Source: Saprospiraceae bacterium
GTDB lineage: Bacteria > Bacteroidota > Bacteroidia > Chitinophagales > Saprospiraceae
Direction: 5' to 3'
Assembly (NCBI GenBank): GCA_020628645.1
Contig: JAHDES010000002.1
Location: 218,832 to 282,831 of the forward strand
DNA: 64,000 nt
Positions 24,514 to 32,212 of this stretch are shown one piece after another (position 1 is the stretch's first letter; each line of letters begins with the position of its first letter). Position numbers and translations under genes: made by a program. The notes beneath the pieces are model-generated. The model worked only from the letters and a program-made list of their open reading frames with translations, was not told the DNA's origin and searched no databases.

Positions 24514-26271
24514 CTACAGGGCTAAGATGTTTCGAATGTCTTCTTCCGTATTGATTTCTTGATCGATTAAATCCAAGACAAAGGTATGTTTACCTTCTTG
24601 TTCATCAATTGTCTTGAAATCTTCTGGACGATAAACCGCTAGCTTATTTTCTTCAGTTATAATCCACATTAGATTTTCGCCACGATTATCAAATTGTACT
24701 CTTGTTTTTGGGCTAACGTGGAATTTTACGACGGTGTTACGTGCTTTATTCACCAAGAAACCAGTATTCGAATCGTATTTAGTATTAAATTGATCTTTAA
24801 AATTTCCAGCTAGACTATAGATAAATGGCGGAAGAGGACGATCACAATTCCAAATACCCATAGAAGACACGCGGAAGCGATTGACGATTTTATGCTTCAT
24901 TGTTTCGGTGGTAGCTAAATCTTGCCTTCCATTATTTTGATAAATAGCTAAACGTTCTTCATAGCGTTCATCGGCGGCTTTTTGCTCCAAATCAATACGA
25001 GCTTGTAAGGCCGCTTTTTGGTCTGCTAATTGCGCTTCACGACTAGCCATTTGTTCTTCAAAAGTAGCCATTTGTGCGTCAAAGGCTTGAATAGCTTTTT
25101 GATAATCATCACCCATTAAAACAGGTTTAGCATTGAAATTGAGTCGTTTTTCGCCTTTTACTAAAGTGATTTCATAATCTTGAATGCCTATTTTTCGTAA
25201 AGTTGGATATTCCCATTCCACTGAACTGATGGCTTCTAATAAATCTTCATCAGAGGCAGGGATTTCCCAGACCGTACCTTCATATTGTTTTTGTAATTGA
25301 TGCATTTCAGCTTCTGTATTGGCAATAGCATCATGTTCATTAGAAACACCAGTTTGAAATTGAACATCAGAAAAATCGAAATCAAAAGTGATATTATTTT
25401 CATTCGCCACTTGCGGACGTTGCGGTTGTGCAGGTTTAGGGATAGTCGCTTCTATTTTTGCTAGTTCCTGTTTTTGATTGTTTGCAATAGCAGCTTTTTC
25501 TTCTTCATAAGCTTCCGAAATAGCCTCTTCAGATGAAAGAATTTCTGATAAATCTTCTGGCTTTGCAAGAATTTCGTATTGATCTTTACCATTATAAACC
25601 CAATTTCGAGCTTCTTCATCTAGCTTATAAATATTATAAGAAGGAGGATTGGATGGATCGGGAATATTGATATTAGAAACGAGTTCTACATCAATGGAAG
25701 ATTCAGGATTCATAAAAATACGTTCACCATTTTGTTCTGCATAGATTTCAACCATCCCAGCAGATTCAAGAATGTATTCTACACCAGCCGAATCATAATT
25801 CATCGGTATTCCAGACATAAAAAAGTCTACAAAATCATGGTATTCACGATATTTAATTTCTACTTCACCTTGGATGACATTGCCCGAACGATTTACAAAT
25901 GATCGAGGTGGAATCACCAATTTTGAACCACTTTTGTATTCATACGTACCGCCTAGATAAGCATCTACGGTATAGGAAGCAAAAGCAGGTAAAGCTTCTT
26001 GAATTGGTGGGTTGACATAATCTTGTGCCGCGAAATATTCATCTGAGGTCATGGAAGAAGAAGTTCCAACTGTTCCAAAATAGACAAACAATCCTGCAAG
26101 AATAGCTGCAATGGCTGCTGCGCCTACCCAAAGGTTTCGAATTTTTGCACTTTTAGGTGGTGTTTGTTGGGCTTCATAGCTTGCCATCAATTGCTCAAAG
26201 TCCTTGTGCTTTTCAATGGCATTAGGATCAGGTGCTTTGTAATGTCGATTAAATTTGTAATTATTATCCAT
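24514..26271 (-). CDS. large single-pass membrane protein, putative anti-sigma factor
   Basis: A 585-aa protein. A charged cytoplasmic N-terminal part (1-45) is followed by one TM segment (46-68) and a large periplasmic domain. That domain includes a beta-rich part (about 95-200), Gln/Glu-rich linkers, a coiled coil (about 395-450, rich in Glu, Ala, Gln) and a beta-rich end. It lies 57 bases downstream of an ECF sigma gene. This order and topology suggest an anti-sigma or signal-transmitting partner; no canonical zinc-binding anti-sigma motif (HxxxCxxC) is visible. The fold of the periplasmic domain is not recognised. Confidence 0.7.
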   Translation of the reverse strand: MDNNYKFNRHYKAPDPNAIEKHKDFEQLMASYEAQQTPPKSAKIRNLWVGAAAIAAILAGLFVYFGTVGTSSSMTSDEYFAAQDYVNPPIQEALPAFASYTVDAYLGGTYEYKSGSKLVIPPRSFVNRSGNVIQGEVEIKYREYHDFVDFFMSGIPMNYDSAGVEYILESAGMVEIYAEQNGERIFMNPESSIDVELVSNINIPDPSNPPSYNIYKLDEEARNWVYNGKDQYEILAKPEDLSEILSSEEAISEAYEEEKAAIANNQKQELAKIEATIPKPAQPQRPQVANENNITFDFDFSDVQFQTGVSNEHDAIANTEAEMHQLQKQYEGTVWEIPASDEDLLEAISSVEWEYPTLRKIGIQDYEITLVKGEKRLNFNAKPVLMGDDYQKAIQAFDAQMATFEEQMASREAQLADQKAALQARIDLEQKAADERYEERLAIYQNNGRQDLATTETMKHKIVNRFRVSSMGIWNCDRPLPPFIYSLAGNFKDQFNTKYDSNTGFLVNKARNTVVKFHVSPKTRVQFDNRGENLMWIITEENKLAVYRPEDFKTIDEQEGKHTFVLDLIDQEINTEEDIRNILAL

Positions 26272-26328
26272 ATTTCTTTTGATTGAGGTTGTTGCTCTTA
26301 AATTAAGTTGATAATGTGGAAACTGAGA

Positions 26329-26955
26329 TTAAACAGTTCCAATTTTTTTCTTCAAACGGTCTAAAATGCGATAGGTCTTTACCTTGGCATTGCTCTCGGT
26401 AATGCCAAGGATATCAGCAATTTCCTTGAAAGGACGTTGTTCAAAAAAACGCATCTCAATTAAGGCTAAATCATTTTCTCTTAGTGTATCTAAAACTTGA
26501 ATCATTCGGTTTCGTAATGCTTCACGATCTTCATAGTTGATATCATCCGTCATGTTATCCAGATTAACATCATTCAAACTGACGACTCTATTTTTTTGTG
26601 TATTTCTAAAATGCTGCGTTACTTCATTAGAAGCGATACGATAGAGCCATGCTGAAAAAGGAACTCCCTTAAATTGGTAGCTTTTTATTTTTTGCATGGC
26701 TTTAAGAAAAACTTGTGCAGTGATATCACTACTTAAAGCTTCACTATTAGTACGGCGATAAATGAAACGGAAGATTTGGTCGTAATAACGGTCGTATAGA
26801 GGACGAAACTGAGCAGGATTTTGCTGTGCAGCTTGAATTTCTACCCATTCTTGTTGCAAGGCATCGTCCGAAACGGTTCTATTAGTGGAACTAGAACTCA
26901 TTAAAGTACTTTTTTTATCTGCAAGGGTACGATTTAATTGTAAATTCGTCAGCAT
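26329..26955 (-). CDS. ECF-family RNA polymerase sigma factor
   Basis: A 208-aa sigma-70 family protein. Region 2 (about 50-118) has FRPLYDRYYDQIFRFIYRR and FSAWLYRIASNEV; region 4 (about 150-205) has EMRFFEQRPFKEIADILGI and its helix-turn-helix. There is no sigma 1.1 or region 3. The 26955 start leaves a leader of about 25 bases after the -7 box; an ATG 18 codons inside (26901) would remove a Ser/Thr-rich N-terminal tail and cannot be excluded. It starts an operon with the putative anti-sigma protein. Confidence 0.93.
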   Translation of the reverse strand: MLTNLQLNRTLADKKSTLMSSSSTNRTVSDDALQQEWVEIQAAQQNPAQFRPLYDRYYDQIFRFIYRRTNSEALSSDITAQVFLKAMQKIKSYQFKGVPFSAWLYRIASNEVTQHFRNTQKNRVVSLNDVNLDNMTDDINYEDREALRNRMIQVLDTLRENDLALIEMRFFEQRPFKEIADILGITESNAKVKTYRILDRLKKKIGTV

Positions 26956-26984
26956 AAAATGGGTGTTTTTTCCAATTTAGTACG

Positions 26985-26992
26985 CAAAATTA
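26985..26992 (-). promoter_or_regulatory. -7 box (TAnnTTTG) for the ECF sigma gene
   Basis: The minus strand reads TAATTTTG, an exact match to the consensus, about 30 bases before the ATG at 26955. Confidence 0.45.
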
Positions 26993-27185
26993 AACAGTGT
27001 GTGTAACGGAGGACTTTTGCTTAGAACAGCTTCAAATGTTAGATTAAGTTGGAATTTTCAAATGGATATCGGCATGAGAATAATTCCTTCTTAATCTAAC
27101 TGATGACAATTTTTCTAAAAAGTTTTAAAACAATTCTACTAAAAATCGTCATAAAGACCGTTTCTGTATTCATAATGAAGAATAA

Positions 27186-27235
27186 AAAAAAAGATACAGT
27201 TGGAAAACAACTATTTTTCCAACTGTATCTTTTTT
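27186..27235 (-). terminator. strong terminator after the 27283-27864 lipoprotein gene
   Basis: AAAAAGATACAGTTGGAAAA pairs perfectly with its complement over about 20 bp around a 7-base loop. It ends in Ts on both strands and lies 47 bases downstream of the lipoprotein stop. Confidence 0.9.
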
Positions 27236-27282
27236 AGGATGGAGGGTTTAATTTATGCTAACAAAAGGAATGAAACCTTGTA

Positions 27283-27864
27283 TTAATATTTTACATCTGA
27301 AAAAGTACCACTTAACGAAATAGAAGACACAGGATCAGTAGGAGGGAAGGCTTCGATTTTAACATCAAACGAACCTGAAACAGTGCGTTTATCGGTATCA
27401 TTGTCGCTAATCGTGATGATCCCTCGATAATTGTCATCATCCAAGAAATCGGAATAAAAGGTAGTACCATCTTTACTATAAGTCACTTCTCCACCATCAC
27501 AAAAAGTGAAATTAGGATCATCAATACAATCGGTATCTGGACCTGGATCAAAAGCATCTTCATTGGTAGGGTAGGACTTCACTACTATTCCATTTACGGG
27601 CGGATTTTGAAAATCCCAGTTGGATACTGACACAAATAGAGAACCGCCATCGACTTCACAATTTAGGCTTAATTGACGACCTTCACGCCCACCTTGCTCC
27701 GCAATGATGATTCTATTTGTGAATTCTGTAATTTCAAACGTATCTCCATTTTTGGTTACGGTCATAGTACCTTGATCGGCGTTTTGAGGAGAAGTTTCAT
27801 CATCGTTTCCACATGAAAAAAAGAAAAGTGAGGTTGCAAAAAATAGAAAAAATAATTTTCTCAT
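27283..27864 (-). CDS. lipoprotein of unknown function
   Basis: A 193-aa protein with a lipoprotein signal ending FFFSC (Cys18) and an acidic start GNDDE. The mature part is beta-rich, with one Cys pair near a TDCIDDPNFTFCDGG segment. It ends in a strand pattern like KRTVSGSFDVKIEAF and SISLSGTFSDVKY, which resembles the short DUF6252-like lipoproteins of Bacteroidota. It may be anchored in the outer membrane. Its neighbours on both sides run in other directions or are distant. Confidence 0.78.
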   Translation of the reverse strand: MRKLFFLFFATSLFFFSCGNDDETSPQNADQGTMTVTKNGDTFEITEFTNRIIIAEQGGREGRQLSLNCEVDGGSLFVSVSNWDFQNPPVNGIVVKSYPTNEDAFDPGPDTDCIDDPNFTFCDGGEVTYSKDGTTFYSDFLDDDNYRGIITISDNDTDKRTVSGSFDVKIEAFPPTDPVSSISLSGTFSDVKY

Positions 27865-27947
27865 TAATGAATATATTTTTGGTTGAATAAATAATTCTGA
27901 ACTATTTCGTCATGAATGACATTTATATCTAAATCAGTGCTTAAATT

Positions 27948-28121
27948 ATGCCAAAACATAAAAAGAAAAGTGATTTGCCTTCTAAAATTTGCATCCAATG
28001 TGATCGACCCTTTGCATGGCGTAAGAAATGGGCAAATAATTGGGCAGAGGTCAACTATTGTAGTGAGCGTTGTCGAAATGATTACAAGAAAAGAAAGCAA
28101 AATACCAAACAAGATGACTAA
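27948..28121 (+). CDS. DUF2256 protein
   Basis: A 57-aa protein. The central part KICIQCDRPFAWRKKW (13-28), followed by YCSERCR (37-43), is the full DUF2256 signature. Cys15, Cys18, Cys38 and Cys42 form a zinc-ribbon-like set. Both ends are Lys-rich. The function of the family is unknown; it often sits near photolyase/cryptochrome genes. Here it precedes a cytochrome oxidase subunit III-like gene by 39 bases in the same direction. A 98-aa ORF on the other strand over the same bases has no such signature and is a shadow. Confidence 0.88.
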   Translation: MPKHKKKSDLPSKICIQCDRPFAWRKKWANNWAEVNYCSERCRNDYKKRKQNTKQDD

Positions 28122-28160
28122 TTTTGTGTTAGCTAAATAGAAAAATCTAAAAACTAGCAA

Positions 28161-28778
28161 ATGGCATCGACACCGACCGAGAATGAGTACCAGTCCTTAA
28201 CTTTTCATCCTTACAATATCATTTTGAGTTTAATGATGATAGGTATCACTGCTTTGTTTGTGGCTTTTTCTGTGTCTTATATGTATACGCGAATTCAAAC
28301 GGGTATTGCTCCAATAAAGATTCCTAATTTATTTATTTTCAATACCTTAATTTTATTAGCAAGTAGTGGCACGATGATGTGGGCTCGAAAAGCGTATGAA
28401 ACGGATAATACTCAAAAATACCAACAAGCGTTGGTGGCTACATTTGCACTTTCCGTCATTTTCATGATAGCGCAATATATTGGCTGGAAAATATTGATTG
28501 CAAATAATTTAAGTATCAATGAAACCGTTTTAGGCTCTTATGTTTGGGTGATTTCTATAGCTCATTTTGCTCACCTTGTTGCAGGATTACCTTTTTTGAT
28601 GCTATTCATTTGGACTGCTTATAAACGAATGAAAACGCCAGTGAGTGTACTCGTTTATTTTTCTGATCCAGAAAAATTGTTGAAACTCAATTTATTGACA
28701 CGGTATTGGCATTATCTGGATATTTTATGGATTTATTTAGTCTTATTTTTCTGGGTTAATTATTTCTTTCAAGCTTAA
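28161..28778 (+). CDS. heme-copper oxidase subunit III family protein
   Basis: A 205-aa integral membrane protein with five hydrophobic segments (about 18-42, 53-73, 88-110, 125-150, 180-203). It has the subunit III hallmarks SIAHFAHLVAGLPFL and YWHYLDILWIYLVLFFWVNYFF near the end. It could be the third subunit of a terminal oxidase or a stand-alone subunit III-like protein, since no subunit I or II gene is adjacent. It is about 60 residues shorter than the mitochondrial type but normal for five-TM bacterial forms. Confidence 0.88.
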   Translation: MASTPTENEYQSLTFHPYNIILSLMMIGITALFVAFSVSYMYTRIQTGIAPIKIPNLFIFNTLILLASSGTMMWARKAYETDNTQKYQQALVATFALSVIFMIAQYIGWKILIANNLSINETVLGSYVWVISIAHFAHLVAGLPFLMLFIWTAYKRMKTPVSVLVYFSDPEKLLKLNLLTRYWHYLDILWIYLVLFFWVNYFFQA

Positions 28779-28804
28779 TATTACACACCTTTCCTACACT
28801 TTTG

Positions 28805-28812
28805 TACCTTTG
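28805..28812 (+). promoter_or_regulatory. -7 box (TAnnTTTG) for the acyl-CoA thioesterase
   Basis: TACCTTTG is an exact match, 22 bases before the ATG at 28835. Confidence 0.5.
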
Positions 28813-28834
28813 TTATAAATAACTAAACTTTTCA

Positions 28835-29353
28835 ATGGAAGGAAAAAAAGTGAGTGTTTCTAAAACTATCATGACGGAGATGATTATGCCCAATGATACC
28901 AATCCATTAGGTAATTTGATGGGAGGTAATTTATTACGTTGGATGGACATCGTGGGGGGCATTTGTGCTGGAAAACATTGTGAAGCGAATACCGTGACCG
29001 CTTCAGTCGATCATGTATCCTTTGGCAAACCTATTTTAGTGGGTGATGTAATCACTTTAGAGGCACAGGTAACCCGAGCGTTTAATACGTCATTAGAAGT
29101 GTATGTGGAAGTTTTTGCAGCAGACATCAAGGGGAAGAATAATCGAATGTCCAATCATGCGTATTTTACTTTCGTAGCTTTGAATGATGATACATTGAAA
29201 CCTCAAGCAGTTCCGCCACTCATTCCATTGACGCGTGAGGAGCAATCTTTGTATGATGGAGCAATTCGTCGTCGTCAATTGCGTTTAATTTTAGGCGGAC
29301 GTATGAAGCCAGAAGAAGCGACAGAAATACGTTCTTTATTTGTTGATACTTAA
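28835..29353 (+). CDS. acyl-CoA thioesterase, YciA/BACH-type hotdog
   Basis: A 172-aa single hotdog domain. The motif NDTNPLGNLMGGNLLRWMDIV places the catalytic Asn24 and Asp39 as in the BACH and YciA thioesterases, which hydrolyse medium- and long-chain acyl-CoAs. The following ASVDHVSFGKPILVGD is also typical. It is cytoplasmic, probably acting in acyl-CoA pool control. A -7 box is 22 bases upstream, so it may be its own transcription unit rather than part of the oxidase operon. Confidence 0.92.
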   Translation: MEGKKVSVSKTIMTEMIMPNDTNPLGNLMGGNLLRWMDIVGGICAGKHCEANTVTASVDHVSFGKPILVGDVITLEAQVTRAFNTSLEVYVEVFAADIKGKNNRMSNHAYFTFVALNDDTLKPQAVPPLIPLTREEQSLYDGAIRRRQLRLILGGRMKPEEATEIRSLFVDT

Positions 29354-29357
29354 ATTT

Positions 29358-29486
29358 AATACACTGTAATCGAAATAATTTTCAACTTCAATGTGGTCTA
29401 ACCTAATTATAACGTCCTGAATTTCAAGGGAACATGTTCCCTTGGGGCAATCATAAAACTTAAACTAACTTAGATTACAGTGTATT
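29358..29486. repeat. MITE-like element: 14-bp terminal inverted repeats around a 20-bp palindrome
   Basis: AATACACTGTAATC at 29358-29371 matches its complement GATTACAGTGTATT at 29473-29486. Near the centre lies CAAGGGAACATGTTCCCTTG (29425-29444), a perfect 20-bp palindrome. No ORF is visible inside. It immediately precedes the EAD-like cassette, and a related core, CAAGGGAAT with its complement, recurs at 54067-54086. Confidence 0.6.
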
Positions 29487-29528
29487 TAAAATAGTCTAAA
29501 CCAATTTAATAACACCAAAACAAACCTT

Positions 29529-29927
29529 ATGGATTTAAAAAATTTCATTGATCGGATCTTTCATTTAATTGGAAATGATAAACTTGACGAAGCCATTAAA
29601 GAAATGGGCGCACTACTTTCCAATAGCGACCTATTAAATGATTTAACTTTACAAAAGGCACGTTATAAAGCCATTAATAAACAAATCAGAAATGGGTTGG
29701 TAAATTTAGAAGATGCGAATTTAGAACTTAATCGAGTACGTTATGCATTAATTGATATTGTACGAGATATTGAAGAATCTTCTGAACATGATGAAAAAAT
29801 AAATGCAGAAGTAAAAAATATTCCTGAAGATTTTGCCCAAACATCCATCAATGTAACAGGAGATAAGAATATAGTAATTGGAAATATTACAAGTGACCGA
29901 GATAGTAATATTAGTATTAATCAGTAA
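29529..29927 (+). CDS. EAD11-like effector-associated domain protein
   Basis: A 132-aa protein. Residues 1-90 (start MDLKNFIDRIFHLIGNDK, then LTLQKARYKAINKQIRNGL and NLELNRVRYALIDIVRDIEE) fit the pattern of effector-associated domain 11, an adaptor of NTPase-type conflict systems in Bacteroidota. The C-terminal SINVTGDKNIVIGN and SNISINQ form a short beta-strand repeat, like those that end many such adaptors. It has no catalytic motif. The stop TAA overlaps the next ATG (TAATG), so it is translationally coupled. Assignment is by eye; a profile search could overturn it. Confidence 0.75.
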   Translation: MDLKNFIDRIFHLIGNDKLDEAIKEMGALLSNSDLLNDLTLQKARYKAINKQIRNGLVNLEDANLELNRVRYALIDIVRDIEESSEHDEKINAEVKNIPEDFAQTSINVTGDKNIVIGNITSDRDSNISINQ

Positions 29928-30439
29928 TGGAAATTAATATCAATGATATTGAATCTGGGCAAGATAGTACGATAAGTATTCTCACCTACATTCGTAAAAA
30001 TATTGATCTAAATATCACGATAGATCAAATCAATTCTGGTCAAGATACGGATATTGTTATCAATAATTATTTCCAAAATTCGCCAAGTTATAAAAAATTA
30101 TTAGCTAAAATTGAGGCGCAAAAAGAATTGCTTCATTCTCTAAATCAATCTTCGGGTCGATACCAATTAGAAACTAAAAAATTAGCCGATTTAGAACAAT
30201 CCACACAAGATTTTAAAGTCAATGCGCTTCGCTTAGCGGATACCTTCTTGCTAATCTCATCTGATTCTGAACGAATAAGAAAAGCAAAAGCATATTTTGA
30301 ACAAGGCTTAATTGAAGAAGCTGATAAAATGCTCGTAGAAACTGAAATGTTGGAAGATCAAGAAAGCTTAATAGCACAGATGGATTATATTATGAATCGT
30401 ATTGAGTTCTTAAAAAATAATTCCCCCAAAAATGAATAA
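29927..30439 (+). CDS. cassette protein 2: beta-repeat head and helical coiled-coil body, unknown
   Basis: A 170-aa protein I cannot name. Residues 1-47 are two beta-repeats ending DQINSGQDTDIVINNYF. Residues about 50-95 are a probable coiled coil (KKLLAKIEAQKELL). Residues 105-165 are helical (ERIRKAKAYFEQGLIEEADKML). The same arrangement and many identities recur in the first 190 residues of the next gene, so the two are paralogous in this part. It overlaps the flanking genes by 1 and 8 bases. It may be a scaffold linking the EAD protein to the TPR protein. Confidence 0.75.
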   Translation: MEININDIESGQDSTISILTYIRKNIDLNITIDQINSGQDTDIVINNYFQNSPSYKKLLAKIEAQKELLHSLNQSSGRYQLETKKLADLEQSTQDFKVNALRLADTFLLISSDSERIRKAKAYFEQGLIEEADKMLVETEMLEDQESLIAQMDYIMNRIEFLKNNSPKNE

Positions 30440-32207
30440 TTCTGTTTTTCTCGAATCTGTTTATTCAAAAGTTGATACCAATATTCATATAAAAAAAGAT
30501 GTCAATGTAGAAGAAATCTTGAATATTCAACTCAAGAATGTTCGTTCTGGAAATAGCACTAGAATAGAATTAAATAACTTTTACGATCACTTTGATATCT
30601 ATCAAGAGTTACAACAAAAAAAGCAAGCTTTAAAGGAACAACTCAAAAATATTCCTCCAAGCACAAAAGAATACATTCCCTTACAAACCCAATTGCAACA
30701 ACTTCATGCTCAAGAAACGGAAATGCGAACCCACATTCTTGATTTAGCATTGATGCTGAATAAAATGAAGGATACAGAGAAGATTTCGGCGGTAAAATCT
30801 GCCTATGAAAAAGGACAATTGAAAGCTATTGACGGGTTGATTTCCGATGATTATCTGGAACAACAATTGACTACATTAGAACAGAAAAAAGAAAAAATTG
30901 CTGCTAAATTAATGGATAGCGCAAATGAGTTCAATATTAAAGCACGTATCACGTATTTATTGTTTGATGTAGAAGAAAATGAACGATTTAAGAAAGTCCT
31001 CTACTTTTATGATACAGGCTTAAAATCTGCTTCAAAAACACATAATAATGAATTTCATGTAGAGTATCTTCGTTCGTATTGTTTATTCACAGATAGTTTG
31101 CATTTGATTGATAAAACGGAGCAATTGTATGAGCAATTAGATGCAATTTCTCATGAATGGGGAACGACTCTCAATAAAGCTGCTTTTCTTCAACAACGAA
31201 ATAAATTGGATCAAGCACTTCGAGCGATGCAATTTCTCTTGGTCGATATTCGACATGGACGTTATCCTGATTTGAAGCCCAATGAACTAGCTACGATTCA
31301 TAATAATGCAGGAAATTTGTATCGTTCTTTGGCAGAATATGATACGGCGATCAAGCAATTATTGAAAGCAGAGTCGTATTTTACAGATTTAGCTCCTACA
31401 CCTTCTAATATCAATTTGTATGTATCGATAATGACGAATCTTTCGCTTTGTTATGCTTTAACAGAAAATTATCAAGAAGCAATCAAAATTGCCGAAAAGA
31501 GCCTCCAAATCAAACAACAATTTTTAACGGTAGATGAAACCTATACGAAACGATCTATCGCATTGACTCAATCCAATTTGGGTAAATTATATCTTCAAAT
31601 TAAAGATTTTGCAACTTCAGAATTTTATCATTTAGAAAGCCTTAAAAATATCAATTTTTGTGTACAGAAAGATGCTAATATCTATTTACCTTTTTATGCA
31701 ATTAATCTTTTTAACATGACTCAATTATTCTATGCCAAAAAAGATTTAGATCATGCATTGAAATATGGAATAGAATGTTTTGATATACGACAAAGGTATT
31801 TTGTAACAGCACGATTGCCCCAAAATGAGTTTATCGAAATAGGAGATTTGTTATTTAGTCTTCTTAGAGATATTATCGCGAAAGACGAAACTCAAACCAA
31901 TTTAGCGGCTTTAGAAGCGCATCTTTTGAATAGAAAGAATATGGCAAATATTATGCTTCCTTTACATGAATCTAAATTTATAATTGATCATTTGATTGCC
32001 AATTTAGATGTTGCTATTTTTTACACCAATCAAAAACCTGAGCTTACCAAAGCAAGCGAAGCTATGCAAATTTGTCAGCAGGATTTTCAACTCATTATGA
32101 AAAAATACTTATTTCAAGTACCTCAAAATTTATTGATGCAACTTCAAAATGTCTATTTCCGACTTGAAAAGATACATGCGGAAAAATCAGGTTCACAAAC
32201 GAATTGA
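30432..32207 (+). CDS. TPR protein with beta-repeat head, large partner of the EAD-like cassette
   Basis: A 591-aa protein. Residues about 28-55 hold the beta-repeat LNIQLKNVRSG followed by STRIELNNFY, matching gene 2. Then come a coiled coil (about 58-100), a helical domain (about 105-190) and TPR-like helices from about 195 to 560 (LHNNAGNLYRSLAEYDTAIKQL-type units around 285-330). Similar ADLALLL, KAYFEQG and ANEF segments occur in TPR proteins tied to NTPase and EAD conflict systems of Bacteroidota. No nuclease, protease, TIR or P-loop motif is visible. It could be a sensor or scaffold whose effector is encoded elsewhere. Confidence 0.8.
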   Translation: MNNSVFLESVYSKVDTNIHIKKDVNVEEILNIQLKNVRSGNSTRIELNNFYDHFDIYQELQQKKQALKEQLKNIPPSTKEYIPLQTQLQQLHAQETEMRTHILDLALMLNKMKDTEKISAVKSAYEKGQLKAIDGLISDDYLEQQLTTLEQKKEKIAAKLMDSANEFNIKARITYLLFDVEENERFKKVLYFYDTGLKSASKTHNNEFHVEYLRSYCLFTDSLHLIDKTEQLYEQLDAISHEWGTTLNKAAFLQQRNKLDQALRAMQFLLVDIRHGRYPDLKPNELATIHNNAGNLYRSLAEYDTAIKQLLKAESYFTDLAPTPSNINLYVSIMTNLSLCYALTENYQEAIKIAEKSLQIKQQFLTVDETYTKRSIALTQSNLGKLYLQIKDFATSEFYHLESLKNINFCVQKDANIYLPFYAINLFNMTQLFYAKKDLDHALKYGIECFDIRQRYFVTARLPQNEFIEIGDLLFSLLRDIIAKDETQTNLAALEAHLLNRKNMANIMLPLHESKFIIDHLIANLDVAIFYTNQKPELTKASEAMQICQQDFQLIMKKYLFQVPQNLLMQLQNVYFRLEKIHAEKSGSQTN

Positions 32208-32212
32208 ATACT

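Larger units (their letters stand above)
26956..27282. other. 327-base intergenic region
   Basis: It lies between the ECF sigma gene (minus) and a lipoprotein gene (minus). It contains the sigma -7 box (26985-26992) and the strong lipoprotein terminator (27186-27235). No ORF or RNA is visible in the remaining 190 bases. Confidence 0.6.

Noticed and set aside
26382-26410. CCTTGGCATT/AATGCCAAGG inverted repeat in the ECF sigma gene
   Set aside because: A 10-bp stem within the region 4 coding sequence, with no T run and far from either gene end. Probably chance or codon-driven, not a terminator.
27864-28160. 98-aa minus-strand ORF
   Set aside because: It lies opposite the clear DUF2256 gene, has no recognisable motif, and its composition looks like a complement of coding sequence.
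29529-32207. Toxin-antitoxin or NTPase effector within the EAD-like cassette
   Set aside because: No P-loop, protease, nuclease, TIR or other catalytic motif is seen in any of the three proteins, so no effector was called.
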